A stretch of DNA of 58,451 nucleotides from Lachnoclostridium sp. UBA1175 (GTDB taxonomy: Bacteria > Bacillota > Clostridia > Lachnospirales > Lachnospiraceae): positions 75,796-134,246 of the forward strand of contig DBYX01000011.1 of the NCBI GenBank assembly GCA_002311665.1, read 5' to 3'. Under the pieces are notes generated by a model that was not told where the DNA came from, searched no databases, and saw only the letters and a program-made list of their open reading frames with translations. The position numbers were made by a program, and so were the translations under genes. Shown in pieces: positions 31,208 through 39,385 of the stretch. Every line of letters starts with the position of its first letter. The stretch's first letter is position 1.

Positions 31208-33448
31208 TCAGTTCTTCTCTTTCAGGATCGGCGTGCACGAGAAGATCGCACAGCCGAGCGGCGGGATCGTGATCTGGATCGAGTTGTCACGGCCGTCGAC
31301 GCGCTCGTCCTTGGACTGCTTCAGTCTCGGGTTCGTGTTGCCGCTGCCGCCGTAGCATACGGCGTCGGAGTTGAAGATCTCTTTGTATTTGCCGGGGAAC
31401 GGAACACCGACCGGCTGCTTCTCGTACACAACAGGTGTGAAGTTGCATACCACGAACAGCGATTCGGCGGGGTTCTCGGTCTTGCGGACAAACGTGACGA
31501 TACTATGGTCCGCGTCGAGGCAGCTCATCCACTCGAATCCGTCCGGATCCTGGTCGAGCTTGTAAAGTGCCGGATGCGATGTGTAGATCGCGTTGAGGTC
31601 CCTGACCATCGCGTGCATCTTCGCGTTGAGCGTGCCGCCCTTGTCACCCTCGACCTTGTCGGTCAGCAGGTGCCACTCGAGGCTCTTCTCCTCGCTCCAC
31701 TCCGCGAGCTGTGCCATATCCTGGCCCATGAACAGAAGCTTCTTGCCCGGATGGCAGGTCATATAACCGTACGCCACGCGCAGGTTCGCGAACTTCTCCT
31801 CGTAAGTGCCGGGCATTTTCCCCAGCATCGAGCCCTTGCCGTGCACAACCTCGTCGTGCGAGAGCACGAGGATGAAATTCTCACTGTATGCGTAGATCAT
31901 GCTGAAGGTGAGCGATCCGTGGCAGCCGCGGCGGAACAACGGATCCTGCCGCATATACGTCGTAAAATCGTTCATCCAGCCCATATTCCATTTGAAGTCG
32001 AAGCCGAGACCGTCGTCGTTGAGATCGCCCGTGATCTTCGGCCACGCCGTCGACTCCTCCGCGATCATCAGAGCACCCGGGACGAGCTTCTTCGCGATGG
32101 AGTTGAGGTGTTTGAGAAGCTCGATCGCCTCGAGGTTCTCGTTGCCGCCGTACATATTGGCGACCCACTCGCCGTCGTTCTTCCCGTAGTCGAGGTACAG
32201 CATCGACGCCACGGCGTCCATACGGATGCCGTCCACGTGATATTTCGTGAGCCAGAACAGCGCGTTGGCGATCAGGAAGTTGGATACCTCAGGACGCCCG
32301 TAGTTGAAGATCAGCGTGCCCCAGTGCGGGTGGCTGCCCTTGCGCGGGTCCTGATGCTCGTACAGGCACGTTCCGTCGAAGTTCGAAAGGCCGAACGTAT
32401 CTCTCGGAAAATGCGCCGGCACCCAGTCGAGGATGACTCCGATGCCCTGCTTGTGCATATAGTCGACGAAGTACATGAAATCCTCGGGCGAGCCGTAGCG
32501 CGAAGTCACTGCGTAGTAGCCCGTCACCTGGTAGCCCCAGGAAGCGTCGAGCGGGTGCTCCATCAGAGGCATCAGCTCAATGTGCGTGTAGCCCGTCTCC
32601 TTCACGTAATCCGCGATCATCACCGCCAGCTCGCGGTAGTTGTAGAAGCTTCCGTTCTCGTCCGACGGCTTCTTCCAGGATCCGAGATGGACCTCGTAGA
32701 TGGACATCGGGGAAGCTTTGAAATTGATGCTCTTGCGGCCCTCCATATAGCGCTCGTCGGACCACGCGAAACTGCGGAGATCCGCGACGCGGGACGCCGT
32801 GCCGGGGCGAAGCTCCGCCGCGTTGGCATACGGGTCCGCCTTCAGGTAGGTGAGACCGCCCTTGACCTTGATCTCGAACTTGTAGAGCTCTCCCGCGCCC
32901 ACGCCCGGGATGAACAGTTCGAAGATACCGCTGCTGCCGAGCCGTCTCATCGGATACAGACGGCCGTCCCAGTGGTTGAAGTCACCGACTACGCTGATCC
33001 GCATCGCGTTCGGTGCCCATACCGCAAAATAAGTTCCGTCGACACCGTCGAGCGTCATCGGATGCGCGCCGAGCTTCTCGTAGACGGTGTAGTGGATGCC
33101 CGCGTTGAACTCGCGGCAGTCCTCCTCGGTGATCTGCGGCCAGAAGCGGTACGCGTCCTCGCAGGTACGCTCACCTCCCTCGTAGAGGAAGCGGAAGCGG
33201 TATTTGCCCTCCGGCGCGATGCACGCGAAAAAACCTCCTTCGTCGACCTTCTCCATCTCGATCGACTCCGCGGAGCCGGCATCGCCGAGCAGGAGGATCG
33301 CCCTCTCCGCATTCGGGTCGAACGCCGTGTAAACCATCCCGGATTTGGCCTTGTGAGCGCCCAGCACCAGGTGCGGATCGTCGTGCTCGGAATACACGAT
33401 CGCCTCAATGTCTCGCCAGTTCATCAACTTGTACAGGGTTTCATCCAT
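31208..33448 (-). CDS. glgB: 1,4-alpha-glucan branching enzyme GlgB
   Basis: Makes alpha-1,6 branches in glycogen. The 746-residue protein has two N-terminal beta-sandwich modules (LVLGAHKAKSGMVYTAFDP, then HPMTLDGVDGTYFAVWAPN), a GH13 barrel with all catalytic groups present (Asp nucleophile in DGIRMDAV, Glu in LMIAEEST, His-Asp in LSHDEVVHGKGS), and a C-terminal beta domain. Helpful landmarks are ELMPLMEHPLDASWGYQVTG and LLFMGQDMAQ. GGAGG lies upstream of the start. It is an active counterpart to the degenerate GlgX-like protein in this window. No glgC, glgA or glgP is nearby. Confidence 0.97.
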   Translation of the reverse strand: MDETLYKLMNWRDIEAIVYSEHDDPHLVLGAHKAKSGMVYTAFDPNAERAILLLGDAGSAESIEMEKVDEGGFFACIAPEGKYRFRFLYEGGERTCEDAYRFWPQITEEDCREFNAGIHYTVYEKLGAHPMTLDGVDGTYFAVWAPNAMRISVVGDFNHWDGRLYPMRRLGSSGIFELFIPGVGAGELYKFEIKVKGGLTYLKADPYANAAELRPGTASRVADLRSFAWSDERYMEGRKSINFKASPMSIYEVHLGSWKKPSDENGSFYNYRELAVMIADYVKETGYTHIELMPLMEHPLDASWGYQVTGYYAVTSRYGSPEDFMYFVDYMHKQGIGVILDWVPAHFPRDTFGLSNFDGTCLYEHQDPRKGSHPHWGTLIFNYGRPEVSNFLIANALFWLTKYHVDGIRMDAVASMLYLDYGKNDGEWVANMYGGNENLEAIELLKHLNSIAKKLVPGALMIAEESTAWPKITGDLNDDGLGFDFKWNMGWMNDFTTYMRQDPLFRRGCHGSLTFSMIYAYSENFILVLSHDEVVHGKGSMLGKMPGTYEEKFANLRVAYGYMTCHPGKKLLFMGQDMAQLAEWSEEKSLEWHLLTDKVEGDKGGTLNAKMHAMVRDLNAIYTSHPALYKLDQDPDGFEWMSCLDADHSIVTFVRKTENPAESLFVVCNFTPVVYEKQPVGVPFPGKYKEIFNSDAVCYGGSGNTNPRLKQSKDERVDGRDNSIQITIPPLGCAIFSCTPILKEKN

Positions 33449-33587
33449 ACCGATTGCCTCCGTAACCGTTAGTCAGGGTCCCGCGCATACGCGCCCTGCT
33501 TATCGAAAGCGCCGCGAAGCGCCTCCGGGGATGGGCCGGTCAAGCCGACCGTATGTCATATCCGCGGCAACGCCGCGGCAGTACAAC

Positions 33588-34253
33588 TCACTCCAGATAC
33601 CAGGCGTCGACGCCCGACTCCTCTCCCTCCGCCGGCTTCGGTGTGTAGCGGCGCAGGATGCGCTCCATCAGCAGCGACTTGAGAAGCACGTACCCCGAGC
33701 ATCCGATCAGGAACACGATCGACAGGAAAGCCGGGAACACGGAAGCGATAAAAATCTCCGCCGCAAGGACCGCCGCCATGATGATCGAGCTCGGAAGGTG
33801 CCGGAGCACAAGAATAAATGCCATCTTAAGGATTTTGAAAGTCGAAAGACTGAATCTCGAAAGGATCGGATACACATAGAGGTACATCATCACGAAGATT
33901 GCCGAGAAGATGAGCCACAGCGTAAAATAGATCTGCGAAATGGTCGTGCCCGGTGCCATTGCCATCGCGAACTCAAAACAATACCACACGGTGAACAGAC
34001 CGATTGCCTGGATGATGCCGAGGATCAGGCCCTGCTTGAAGTTGGTGCGGAACGAGTGGAAGAACGTCTTCATCGCGTACCCGCGGCTCTTGCGGATGTT
34101 CTTCGCCACCGCGTAATACAGTCCCGTCGCCGCCGGCCCGATACCGAGGATCACGGTGAGCAGGAAAAAAAAGTTGAGAACGATCAGATCCCACACTTTG
34201 CTCATCGTGGAGAAGAACCGGTTTTCGGAATTAAACACGTCATTGAAATTCAT
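33588..34253 (-). CDS. YesL family (DUF624) membrane protein
   Basis: A 221-residue membrane protein of the YesL/DUF624 family: N-terminal NRFFSTMSKVWDLIVLNFFF, then about five membrane helices, with the family-like TGLYYAVAKNIRKSRGYAMKTFFHSFRTNFKQG between helices. In Bacillus, yesL lies in a pectin-use locus next to sugar transporter genes, but the biochemical role is unknown. Here the neighbours are glgB (139 bp downstream) and the GT39-type gene. The start has GAGGGT upstream. Confidence 0.88.
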   Translation of the reverse strand: MNFNDVFNSENRFFSTMSKVWDLIVLNFFFLLTVILGIGPAATGLYYAVAKNIRKSRGYAMKTFFHSFRTNFKQGLILGIIQAIGLFTVWYCFEFAMAMAPGTTISQIYFTLWLIFSAIFVMMYLYVYPILSRFSLSTFKILKMAFILVLRHLPSSIIMAAVLAAEIFIASVFPAFLSIVFLIGCSGYVLLKSLLMERILRRYTPKPAEGEESGVDAWYLE

Positions 34254-34597
34254 AGTGCACCCTCATCATCCTTGTTTTCGCGCCCTCGCCTGCCCTCTGT
34301 CCGGGCAGCCCCCACAGGCAGCGCATAGTTAATAACAGTGTACCTTATTTGCCGTCTTTCGTCAAGTCAAGAGTTGCTGACTTTACGGTGTTTCCGGGCA
34401 CTTTTGCGATTGTTTGCGAAGTTTCTCTCTCACGCCTTCCGGACGCGTCGGAAAATGCCCGAAAACTCGCTTTTGTTCCCCCGACAAAACAAAGGGACCG
34501 CCCGTCACCGGACAGTCCCCCGACATCTCCTTTTTCTCTGCAGCGGCAGCATATGAATACTCACCGCGGCAGCTCTTTTTTCACCGTGTTTGGTTCA
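34254..34597. other. Intergenic region between glycosyltransferase and yesL genes
   Basis: 344 bp. It holds the terminator at 34482-34519. The rest, including AT-richer sequence around 34320-34440, probably carries the yesL promoter, but I see no convincing -35/-10 pair and no ORF. Confidence 0.5.
34482..34519 (-). terminator. Rho-independent terminator of the GT39-type gene
   Basis: On the minus strand, GGGACTGTCCG pairs with CGGGCGGTCCC (11 bp, two G-T) around a GTGA tetraloop, followed by TTTGTTTTGT. It lies about 80 bp after the stop. Confidence 0.82.
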
Positions 34598-36199
34598 TCA
34601 CGAGGCGTTCTTCCGAAGCCTCACGAGCGTCGCTTTGTAGCCGCTGAACACAGACTCCGCCGTGTATCCGCGGTTCGCCAGCACCGCGAGCATGGTGTAC
34701 AGATCATCCCTGATGTGCGAGCCGATCACGTAAATCTCCTGCGGCTCTTCCTCCCCGTACAGGGCGCTGAGATAACCGTCGAACCCTTCCTTCGAAAGGT
34801 CGCTTTCCCACGCCATATATCGCACGTTCCGCTCCCACTCCTCGCGGTAGTCATCCGCATGCCGGACATAGTACGCAAAGCCGCTGTCGCCGGCATAATA
34901 GACGATGGTCTCGGAGTCCTTCGCGCCGCATTCGACCCACGCCGCAACGGCGCCGCGCATATCCTCCTTCGTCCGGTTGTTCCGGATCTTCCTGTGCCAG
35001 TTCGAGTACATAAAGCATACGACAAGGCACACACCGATGACGCAGTAGATGCGCCCCGCTGCCCGGAACCGCTCCGGCAGCCTCTCCCGCGCGATCTCCG
35101 GGATCTCCTGCGCCACGAGGAAGATCGTGACGACCCACAGCGGGATGAAAAACAGATTGTACCGGTTCCCGAACATTCCGTAGGAGTACAGCCCGCTCCG
35201 CACCGCAATGAAATATGCGATCCATGTGACCGCGTTGATCGCGACGAGCAGGCGGATGTGCATTTTCCGCGAAAACACGACCGCGACGATCAGGCTTGCC
35301 AGGAAGAACGACGCGATCACAAACGTCACCGCGTTGCTGCAGCCGCCGAATATGCTCCACCATATAACCGTGATAAAACTCTTGAAAAACACTGCTACGA
35401 CGTTTCCGCCGAGTGACACTCCCGAACCCCCGGCTTCTCCCTGTATGCCGGCCATCTGCTTCGCGAGGAAAAACACGATCAGCGGGATCGCCGCGACGAC
35501 CAGCGCCGTCAGATACGAGGCCGTCATCCGCACGGCAGCCTTCCTCTCTTTTCTCGTCAGCACGTACACGTAAGCGACAAACAGCATCGCCGCGACGGGA
35601 AATGCGGCGCCGTACTGGCTGTACACCGGCAGGATTGACGACACGGTGAAGAGGACGATGTTCTTCGTGCTCCGCTCGCGGATCACCTCGAAGAAGTAGT
35701 AGATTGTCCAGCTCAGTGTCCCGAGCATCAGACAGTACTCCGAGCACTCCTGCATATAGTAAAGCGATATGTAAATGCACGAGGAGAAAAATACGGCAAG
35801 CGCCGCGGCATACTCGCTGCCGTGCCGCTTCACAGTCCTGTAGACGGCGATGTTGCCGAGCAGTCCCATCAGAACGCCGAAGAAGCGGAACCACCACTCC
35901 GACTCGCTGATCTTCAGCCAGAAGAACATCAGAACGTTGTAGAGAGGCGGCTGGTAGGTCGTGAGGATCCTGTGGTACATATCGGCGGTCCCCTCCGTCC
36001 CGTCGGTCACAAACGGGAGCGACCCTTTCATCAGCCGCGAGAACCAGTACTCGATCGTCTCGTCGAACCAAAGCGGCGCGTCCGTCAGTTTGTAGCACGT
36101 GATCAGGAGGTAAAACAAAAAAGCCGCGCACGTCAACACGCGGGGAATGTACTTGTCTCTCATCCTCTCACCGATCCTCACTTCGCTTCCGTCAGCCAT
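34598..36199 (-). CDS. GT39-type membrane glycosyltransferase (ArnT/PMT-like)
   Basis: A 533-residue polytopic protein with about ten membrane helices. The first extracytoplasmic loop carries the Asp-Glu motif in PLWFDETIEYWFSRL, typical of dolichyl/undecaprenyl-phosphate-sugar-dependent GT-C enzymes, followed by YHRILTTYQPPLYNVLMFFW (Pro-Pro after Gln is also characteristic). The C-terminal 130 residues form a soluble extracytoplasmic domain. It probably moves a lipid-linked sugar to a wall polymer or protein outside the membrane; donor and acceptor are unknown. The ATG at 36199 has GAGAGG about 9 bases upstream. It is divergent from the M6-like gene. Confidence 0.82.
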   Translation of the reverse strand: MADGSEVRIGERMRDKYIPRVLTCAAFLFYLLITCYKLTDAPLWFDETIEYWFSRLMKGSLPFVTDGTEGTADMYHRILTTYQPPLYNVLMFFWLKISESEWWFRFFGVLMGLLGNIAVYRTVKRHGSEYAAALAVFFSSCIYISLYYMQECSEYCLMLGTLSWTIYYFFEVIRERSTKNIVLFTVSSILPVYSQYGAAFPVAAMLFVAYVYVLTRKERKAAVRMTASYLTALVVAAIPLIVFFLAKQMAGIQGEAGGSGVSLGGNVVAVFFKSFITVIWWSIFGGCSNAVTFVIASFFLASLIVAVVFSRKMHIRLLVAINAVTWIAYFIAVRSGLYSYGMFGNRYNLFFIPLWVVTIFLVAQEIPEIARERLPERFRAAGRIYCVIGVCLVVCFMYSNWHRKIRNNRTKEDMRGAVAAWVECGAKDSETIVYYAGDSGFAYYVRHADDYREEWERNVRYMAWESDLSKEGFDGYLSALYGEEEPQEIYVIGSHIRDDLYTMLAVLANRGYTAESVFSGYKATLVRLRKNAS

Positions 36200-36280
36200 T
36201 ATCTCTTCCTCTCAAGCGGTCCGCGCATCGTCTCTCTTCCGCTCGCGCGGCACCTGTCCGCTCCCCATTATACTTTCATT

Positions 36281-36318
36281 CTTCGGAAAATGCCACCGCA
36301 AATGCGCATTTTCCGAAG
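36281..36318. repeat. 13-bp perfect inverted repeat in the divergent promoter region
   Basis: CTTCGGAAAATGC (36281-36293) and GCATTTTCCGAAG (36306-36318) with a 12-bp loop. It lies between a minus-strand TATAAT (36267-36272, toward the glycosyltransferase gene) and a plus-strand TATAAT (36370-36375, toward the M6-like gene). It could be an operator or a hairpin; no T-run supports a terminator in the needed direction. Confidence 0.7.
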
Positions 36319-36448
36319 CCTTTTGACTGCCTGCGGAATCTTCCGATGGAATTCGGTGCTTTTTTCGGGTATAATGAGAGGAGCGCGACGTATCCTGATG
36401 CGAAAGCGTCGCCGCTGCTGTTTTTTATACATTGGGGGTATCTGTCAC

Positions 36449-37867
36449 GTGAAATCCGTATTCAAACGCCTGTTTCTGATCATTGCCGTTCTCGGAGTTT
36501 TCGCGCTGTCCGCAGGATGTGAGCACAACACTCCGTCGGACGCCGGGCCGACGAAAGAAGCCGGACCCACAGCCACTTCGGCCCAGGAGCCGACCGCCAC
36601 GCCGTCTCCGTCTCCCACTCCCTCGCCCTCTCCCACGCCCACGCCGGTCATCGCGGAGGTGACCTCGATCACGACGGCGGAGCTGAAGGCCTCGGACGAG
36701 TTGAATTTTCCGGAGTTTCCGGAGCAGAAAGGCAGCCGGAAGGCAATCGTGGTGCTGATGGACTACAAGAATTCCTCGCAGGTCTACGACGACGCCATGG
36801 CCAAGGCCTGGAGCGACTATGTGTTCGGAACCGGCACCCGGGAGGACGGCACCGCAAGCATCAACGATTATTTCCGGGAGGCAACCGGCGGTTGCTTCTC
36901 CCTTTCGCCGATCTGCGTCGGCGACAACACTTCCGGCGTTTACACGTTCCATCTGAACAAGAACTATTCCGACGCGCAAGGCACAGAAGGAACCGACTAT
37001 CCTTTCTTTGAATTTTCCTACGACCTGGCGCGCTGCCTGGAACAGCTTGAGAAGCAGGGGCTGGATCTCGACGAATTCGCACGCGAAGGCATTGACCGTG
37101 ACAACATCTTCGACACCATGCTCGCTTTCTTCGACTATGCTCCCAACGAGTGCCTGAAGGTTGCGAGCTGCTATGAAAAACCGATCCTGATCGCCGTGTT
37201 CCCCGCCGTGAATTCTTCCTCGGTCGACTTAACTCCCCTCACTACCGACTATGATCGCCTCGGCCTCTATGTTCATCTCAGTGAGGTAGCGTCCTTCGGG
37301 GAAATCTGCCATGAGCTCGTTCACATGTGCGGCGCCAGCGACATTTATCGCTACGGCGACATTGAAAACGACCTGATGGCCTCCGGTACAGTCAGCCGCG
37401 GCAGCGAGTTCGACATTTCCAACATCAACCCTTACTTCAGCTTGCTGTACGGCTGGTGCGACGCCGACATTTTCCGCAAGGACGGCCGTTATCGCCTGTA
37501 CTCACAGGCTACCGGCAAATATCGTCCGCTCATCATTCCGACCGACGACCCGAACCAGTATTTCATTGTCGAAGCGCGGGACGGGGAAGGTTTTGATGCA
37601 GGGATCCTCAACACAATGACTGATCAGAATCTGCGCGGCGTCACGGTATGGCGCGTTGACCAGCTGACTCTGAACACTCCGCCTGCTGAGGTCGGTGAGC
37701 GGTGCGGCGTCTCGACGGAGATCGTCCGCGACCTCTTCTCCCTGAAATATTACAGCAACTACACCGACGTGTCCGACACCGGGCTGAAGCCGTTCGGCAT
37801 CAACATCTCGGTTCAGGACGACCCCGGGGACGGAAGTTTCCTGATTGAGATTCAGACGAAGCTGTAG
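36449..37867 (+). CDS. M6-like metalloprotease domain lipoprotein
   Basis: A 472-residue lipoprotein starting at GTG 36449, which has GGGGGT about 9 bases upstream. An in-frame ATG at 36398 has poorer spacing. Lipobox LSAGC (Cys24) is followed by a Thr/Pro/Ser linker with SPTPSPSPTP repeats to about residue 68. The catalytic domain opens RKAIVVLMDYKNSS and has the zinc motif HELVHMCGASDIY (288-300), which matches the HExxHxxGxxDxY pattern of M6 (immune-inhibitor-A-like) peptidases. A C-terminal beta region follows. It is probably a surface-anchored protease, but activity is inferred. It shares anchoring style with the serpins. Confidence 0.82.
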   Translation: MKSVFKRLFLIIAVLGVFALSAGCEHNTPSDAGPTKEAGPTATSAQEPTATPSPSPTPSPSPTPTPVIAEVTSITTAELKASDELNFPEFPEQKGSRKAIVVLMDYKNSSQVYDDAMAKAWSDYVFGTGTREDGTASINDYFREATGGCFSLSPICVGDNTSGVYTFHLNKNYSDAQGTEGTDYPFFEFSYDLARCLEQLEKQGLDLDEFAREGIDRDNIFDTMLAFFDYAPNECLKVASCYEKPILIAVFPAVNSSSVDLTPLTTDYDRLGLYVHLSEVASFGEICHELVHMCGASDIYRYGDIENDLMASGTVSRGSEFDISNINPYFSLLYGWCDADIFRKDGRYRLYSQATGKYRPLIIPTDDPNQYFIVEARDGEGFDAGILNTMTDQNLRGVTVWRVDQLTLNTPPAEVGERCGVSTEIVRDLFSLKYYSNYTDVSDTGLKPFGINISVQDDPGDGSFLIEIQTKL

Positions 37868-37875
37868 TATACTTA

Positions 37876-37943
37876 GGGACAGGGGGAATGTCCCGCGCAG
37901 CGAAACCCCGCACACGGTATTGCGTGATCGGTTCGGCGGGACA
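37876..37943 (+). promoter_or_regulatory. Leader with competing hairpins before the patatin gene
   Basis: GGGACA (37876-37881) can pair with TGTCCC (37889-37894) in a small hairpin, or TGTCCCGC (37889-37896) can pair with GCGGGACA (37936-37943). The two pairings exclude each other. No T-run follows either, so the role is unclear. A TATATT box lies further down, just before the ribosome site. Confidence 0.4.
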
Positions 37944-37975
37944 GTTAATTTGGTATATTGCGCAAGGAGGATGAT

Positions 37976-38923
37976 ATGGAACAGAGAGATTTCGGACTTG
38001 TATTCGGCGGCGGTGGCGGCAAAGGTTCCTACCAGGTCGGCGTGTGGAAGGCGCTTCGCTTCCTCAAGATGGAGTCGTGGATCAAATCGATCGCCAGCGA
38101 CTCGATCGGTACATTGAACGCAGTAATGTTTCTGAACGGTGACTACCAAAAGGCGGAGGACGCCTGGTACAACATCCGTCCCATTCAGTTTCTCGACATC
38201 ACACCGGAGGGTGTGTGCTCCCGCGACGGCTTGATCAAGATCCTGCGTGAGCTGGTGGATCTTCCGAAGGTATCGGCTTCGCCGATCAAGACCTACACGA
38301 CGCTGGCGAAGAAATCGCCCGCCACGGAATCCCTTCAGATCATCAGCACATGCTTCGGCACGCGCCACGATGACCTCGGAATTGAGGGTGAGTATGTCGA
38401 ACTCAACGGCAAGACGCCGGACGAACTGATGCAGCTGATGCTCGCCGCCACGGCGATGCCCTTCGTGTACGACCCCGTCACGATCAACGGTGTTGAGTAC
38501 CGCGACGGCGGAATCTACGACAATCTTCCGCTCCGCCCGCTGATTGAGGACGATGTCAAGCATCTGATCCTCGTATGCCTCACGCCGTCCTACGAATATG
38601 ACATCATGTGCGCGTCCCGCGCCGACACGATCATCCTGATCACACCGAGCCAGGAGATCGGCGCGCTGCTGACCGGCACGCTCGATTTCGACGGCCGCAA
38701 CGCGGCATACCGTCTCAACCTCGGATTCTACGACACACTGCGCGCCTTCGAGTTCTACGAGCGCCGCATGCTCGGATTCCCCGTGTCCGCCGCAGAGAAG
38801 GCGGCACGGATCTGCGAGGACAATGAGAAGGCATTGGCCGCAGCGAACGCACAGCAGGCGCTCGCAAGCGCCAACCGCAACCTCAGCAAGATCGACGAGA
38901 TGATGAAGAAACTGGGGTTGTAA
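37976..38923 (+). CDS. Patatin-like phospholipase family protein
   Basis: A 315-residue cytoplasmic protein of the patatin/RssA group, lipid acyl hydrolases using a Ser-Asp dyad. The oxyanion hole is GGGGGKGSYQVGVW (11-24), the nucleophile Ser43 lies in SDSIGTLNA, and the Asp is in EYRDGGIYDNLP (D177). The nucleophile elbow normally reads GxSxG; here the first Gly is Ser, so activity may be altered. AAGGAGG lies 5-6 bases before the ATG at 37976; the upstream in-frame ATG at 37958 overlaps that ribosome site and is not used. No signal peptide. It follows the M6-like gene by 108 bp and may have its own promoter. Confidence 0.88.
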   Translation: MEQRDFGLVFGGGGGKGSYQVGVWKALRFLKMESWIKSIASDSIGTLNAVMFLNGDYQKAEDAWYNIRPIQFLDITPEGVCSRDGLIKILRELVDLPKVSASPIKTYTTLAKKSPATESLQIISTCFGTRHDDLGIEGEYVELNGKTPDELMQLMLAATAMPFVYDPVTINGVEYRDGGIYDNLPLRPLIEDDVKHLILVCLTPSYEYDIMCASRADTIILITPSQEIGALLTGTLDFDGRNAAYRLNLGFYDTLRAFEFYERRMLGFPVSAAEKAARICEDNEKALAAANAQQALASANRNLSKIDEMMKKLGL

Positions 38924-38972
38924 GGGAAGGAAGGGACGCCCGCGGGGCCTCCTGCGTTATCTTCCGCTCCAT

Positions 38973-39022
38973 TTCGCCGCTTTTCGACCCCTTTTCGCCG
39001 CTTTTCGACCCCTTTTTCGCCG
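38973..39022. repeat. Short tandem repeat, period 21-22 bp
   Basis: TTCGCCGCTTTTCGACCCC is present twice (from 38973 and 38994) with a partial third copy from 39016. Pyrimidine-rich on the plus strand, located just after the patatin gene and next to the inverted-repeat element. Confidence 0.8.
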
Positions 39023-39035
39023 TTTTTTTCGTCCA

Positions 39036-39253
39036 TTACGGACTTATTATCTGTCTATTAGCAATTAGTCCGTACAGGTTTTTCTCGCTTTAATCAATGA
39101 ACTTCATCTGCATCTAATAATACAGACTATCAAGTGATTTTTGCCACCATAGTCTGTATTTTTTTGAGCTGGTTTTTCCCGGCTCCCCTTTTTACACTCT
39201 TTCGCCGCAAAAATTGCAGACTAATTAGACAAGTATAGATAATAAGTCCGTAA
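39036..39253. mobile_element. MITE-like non-coding element with terminal inverted repeats
   Basis: A 218-bp AT-rich block. Left end TTACGGACTTATTATCT (39036-39052) is the exact reverse complement of the right end AGATAATAAGTCCGTAA (39237-39253), 17 bp each, with weaker similarity continuing inward (GTCTA...ATTAGTC). Inside, AATACAGACTA (39119-39129) pairs with TAGTCTGTATT (39150-39160), followed by TTTTT. The ends also contain a smaller inverted repeat, TACGGACT ... AGTCCGTA (39037-39044, 39067-39074 region). No ORF is inside. It is consistent with a miniature inverted-repeat transposable element, but no target duplication could be confirmed. The internal repeat could terminate the patatin transcript. 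Confidence 0.55.
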
Positions 39254-39385
39254 AGCACCAAAATAAATGTTCCGAATTTCGTTGCTGTCTGTCATTTTCG
39301 GCTTTTCCGTCCTGATGAAAAGCAAGTTTAGGACAAAAAACTCGCTGATTTCACAAAACCGCTGCTTCCAAGCGACCTCACCTCG

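Noticed and set aside
31505..33472. 655-codon plus-strand frame opposite glgB
   Set aside because: glgB has every catalytic motif; the antisense frame has none.
38973..39022. Possible CRISPR array
   Set aside because: Only two and a part copies of a 21-bp unit with no spacers of separate sequence; a simple tandem repeat.
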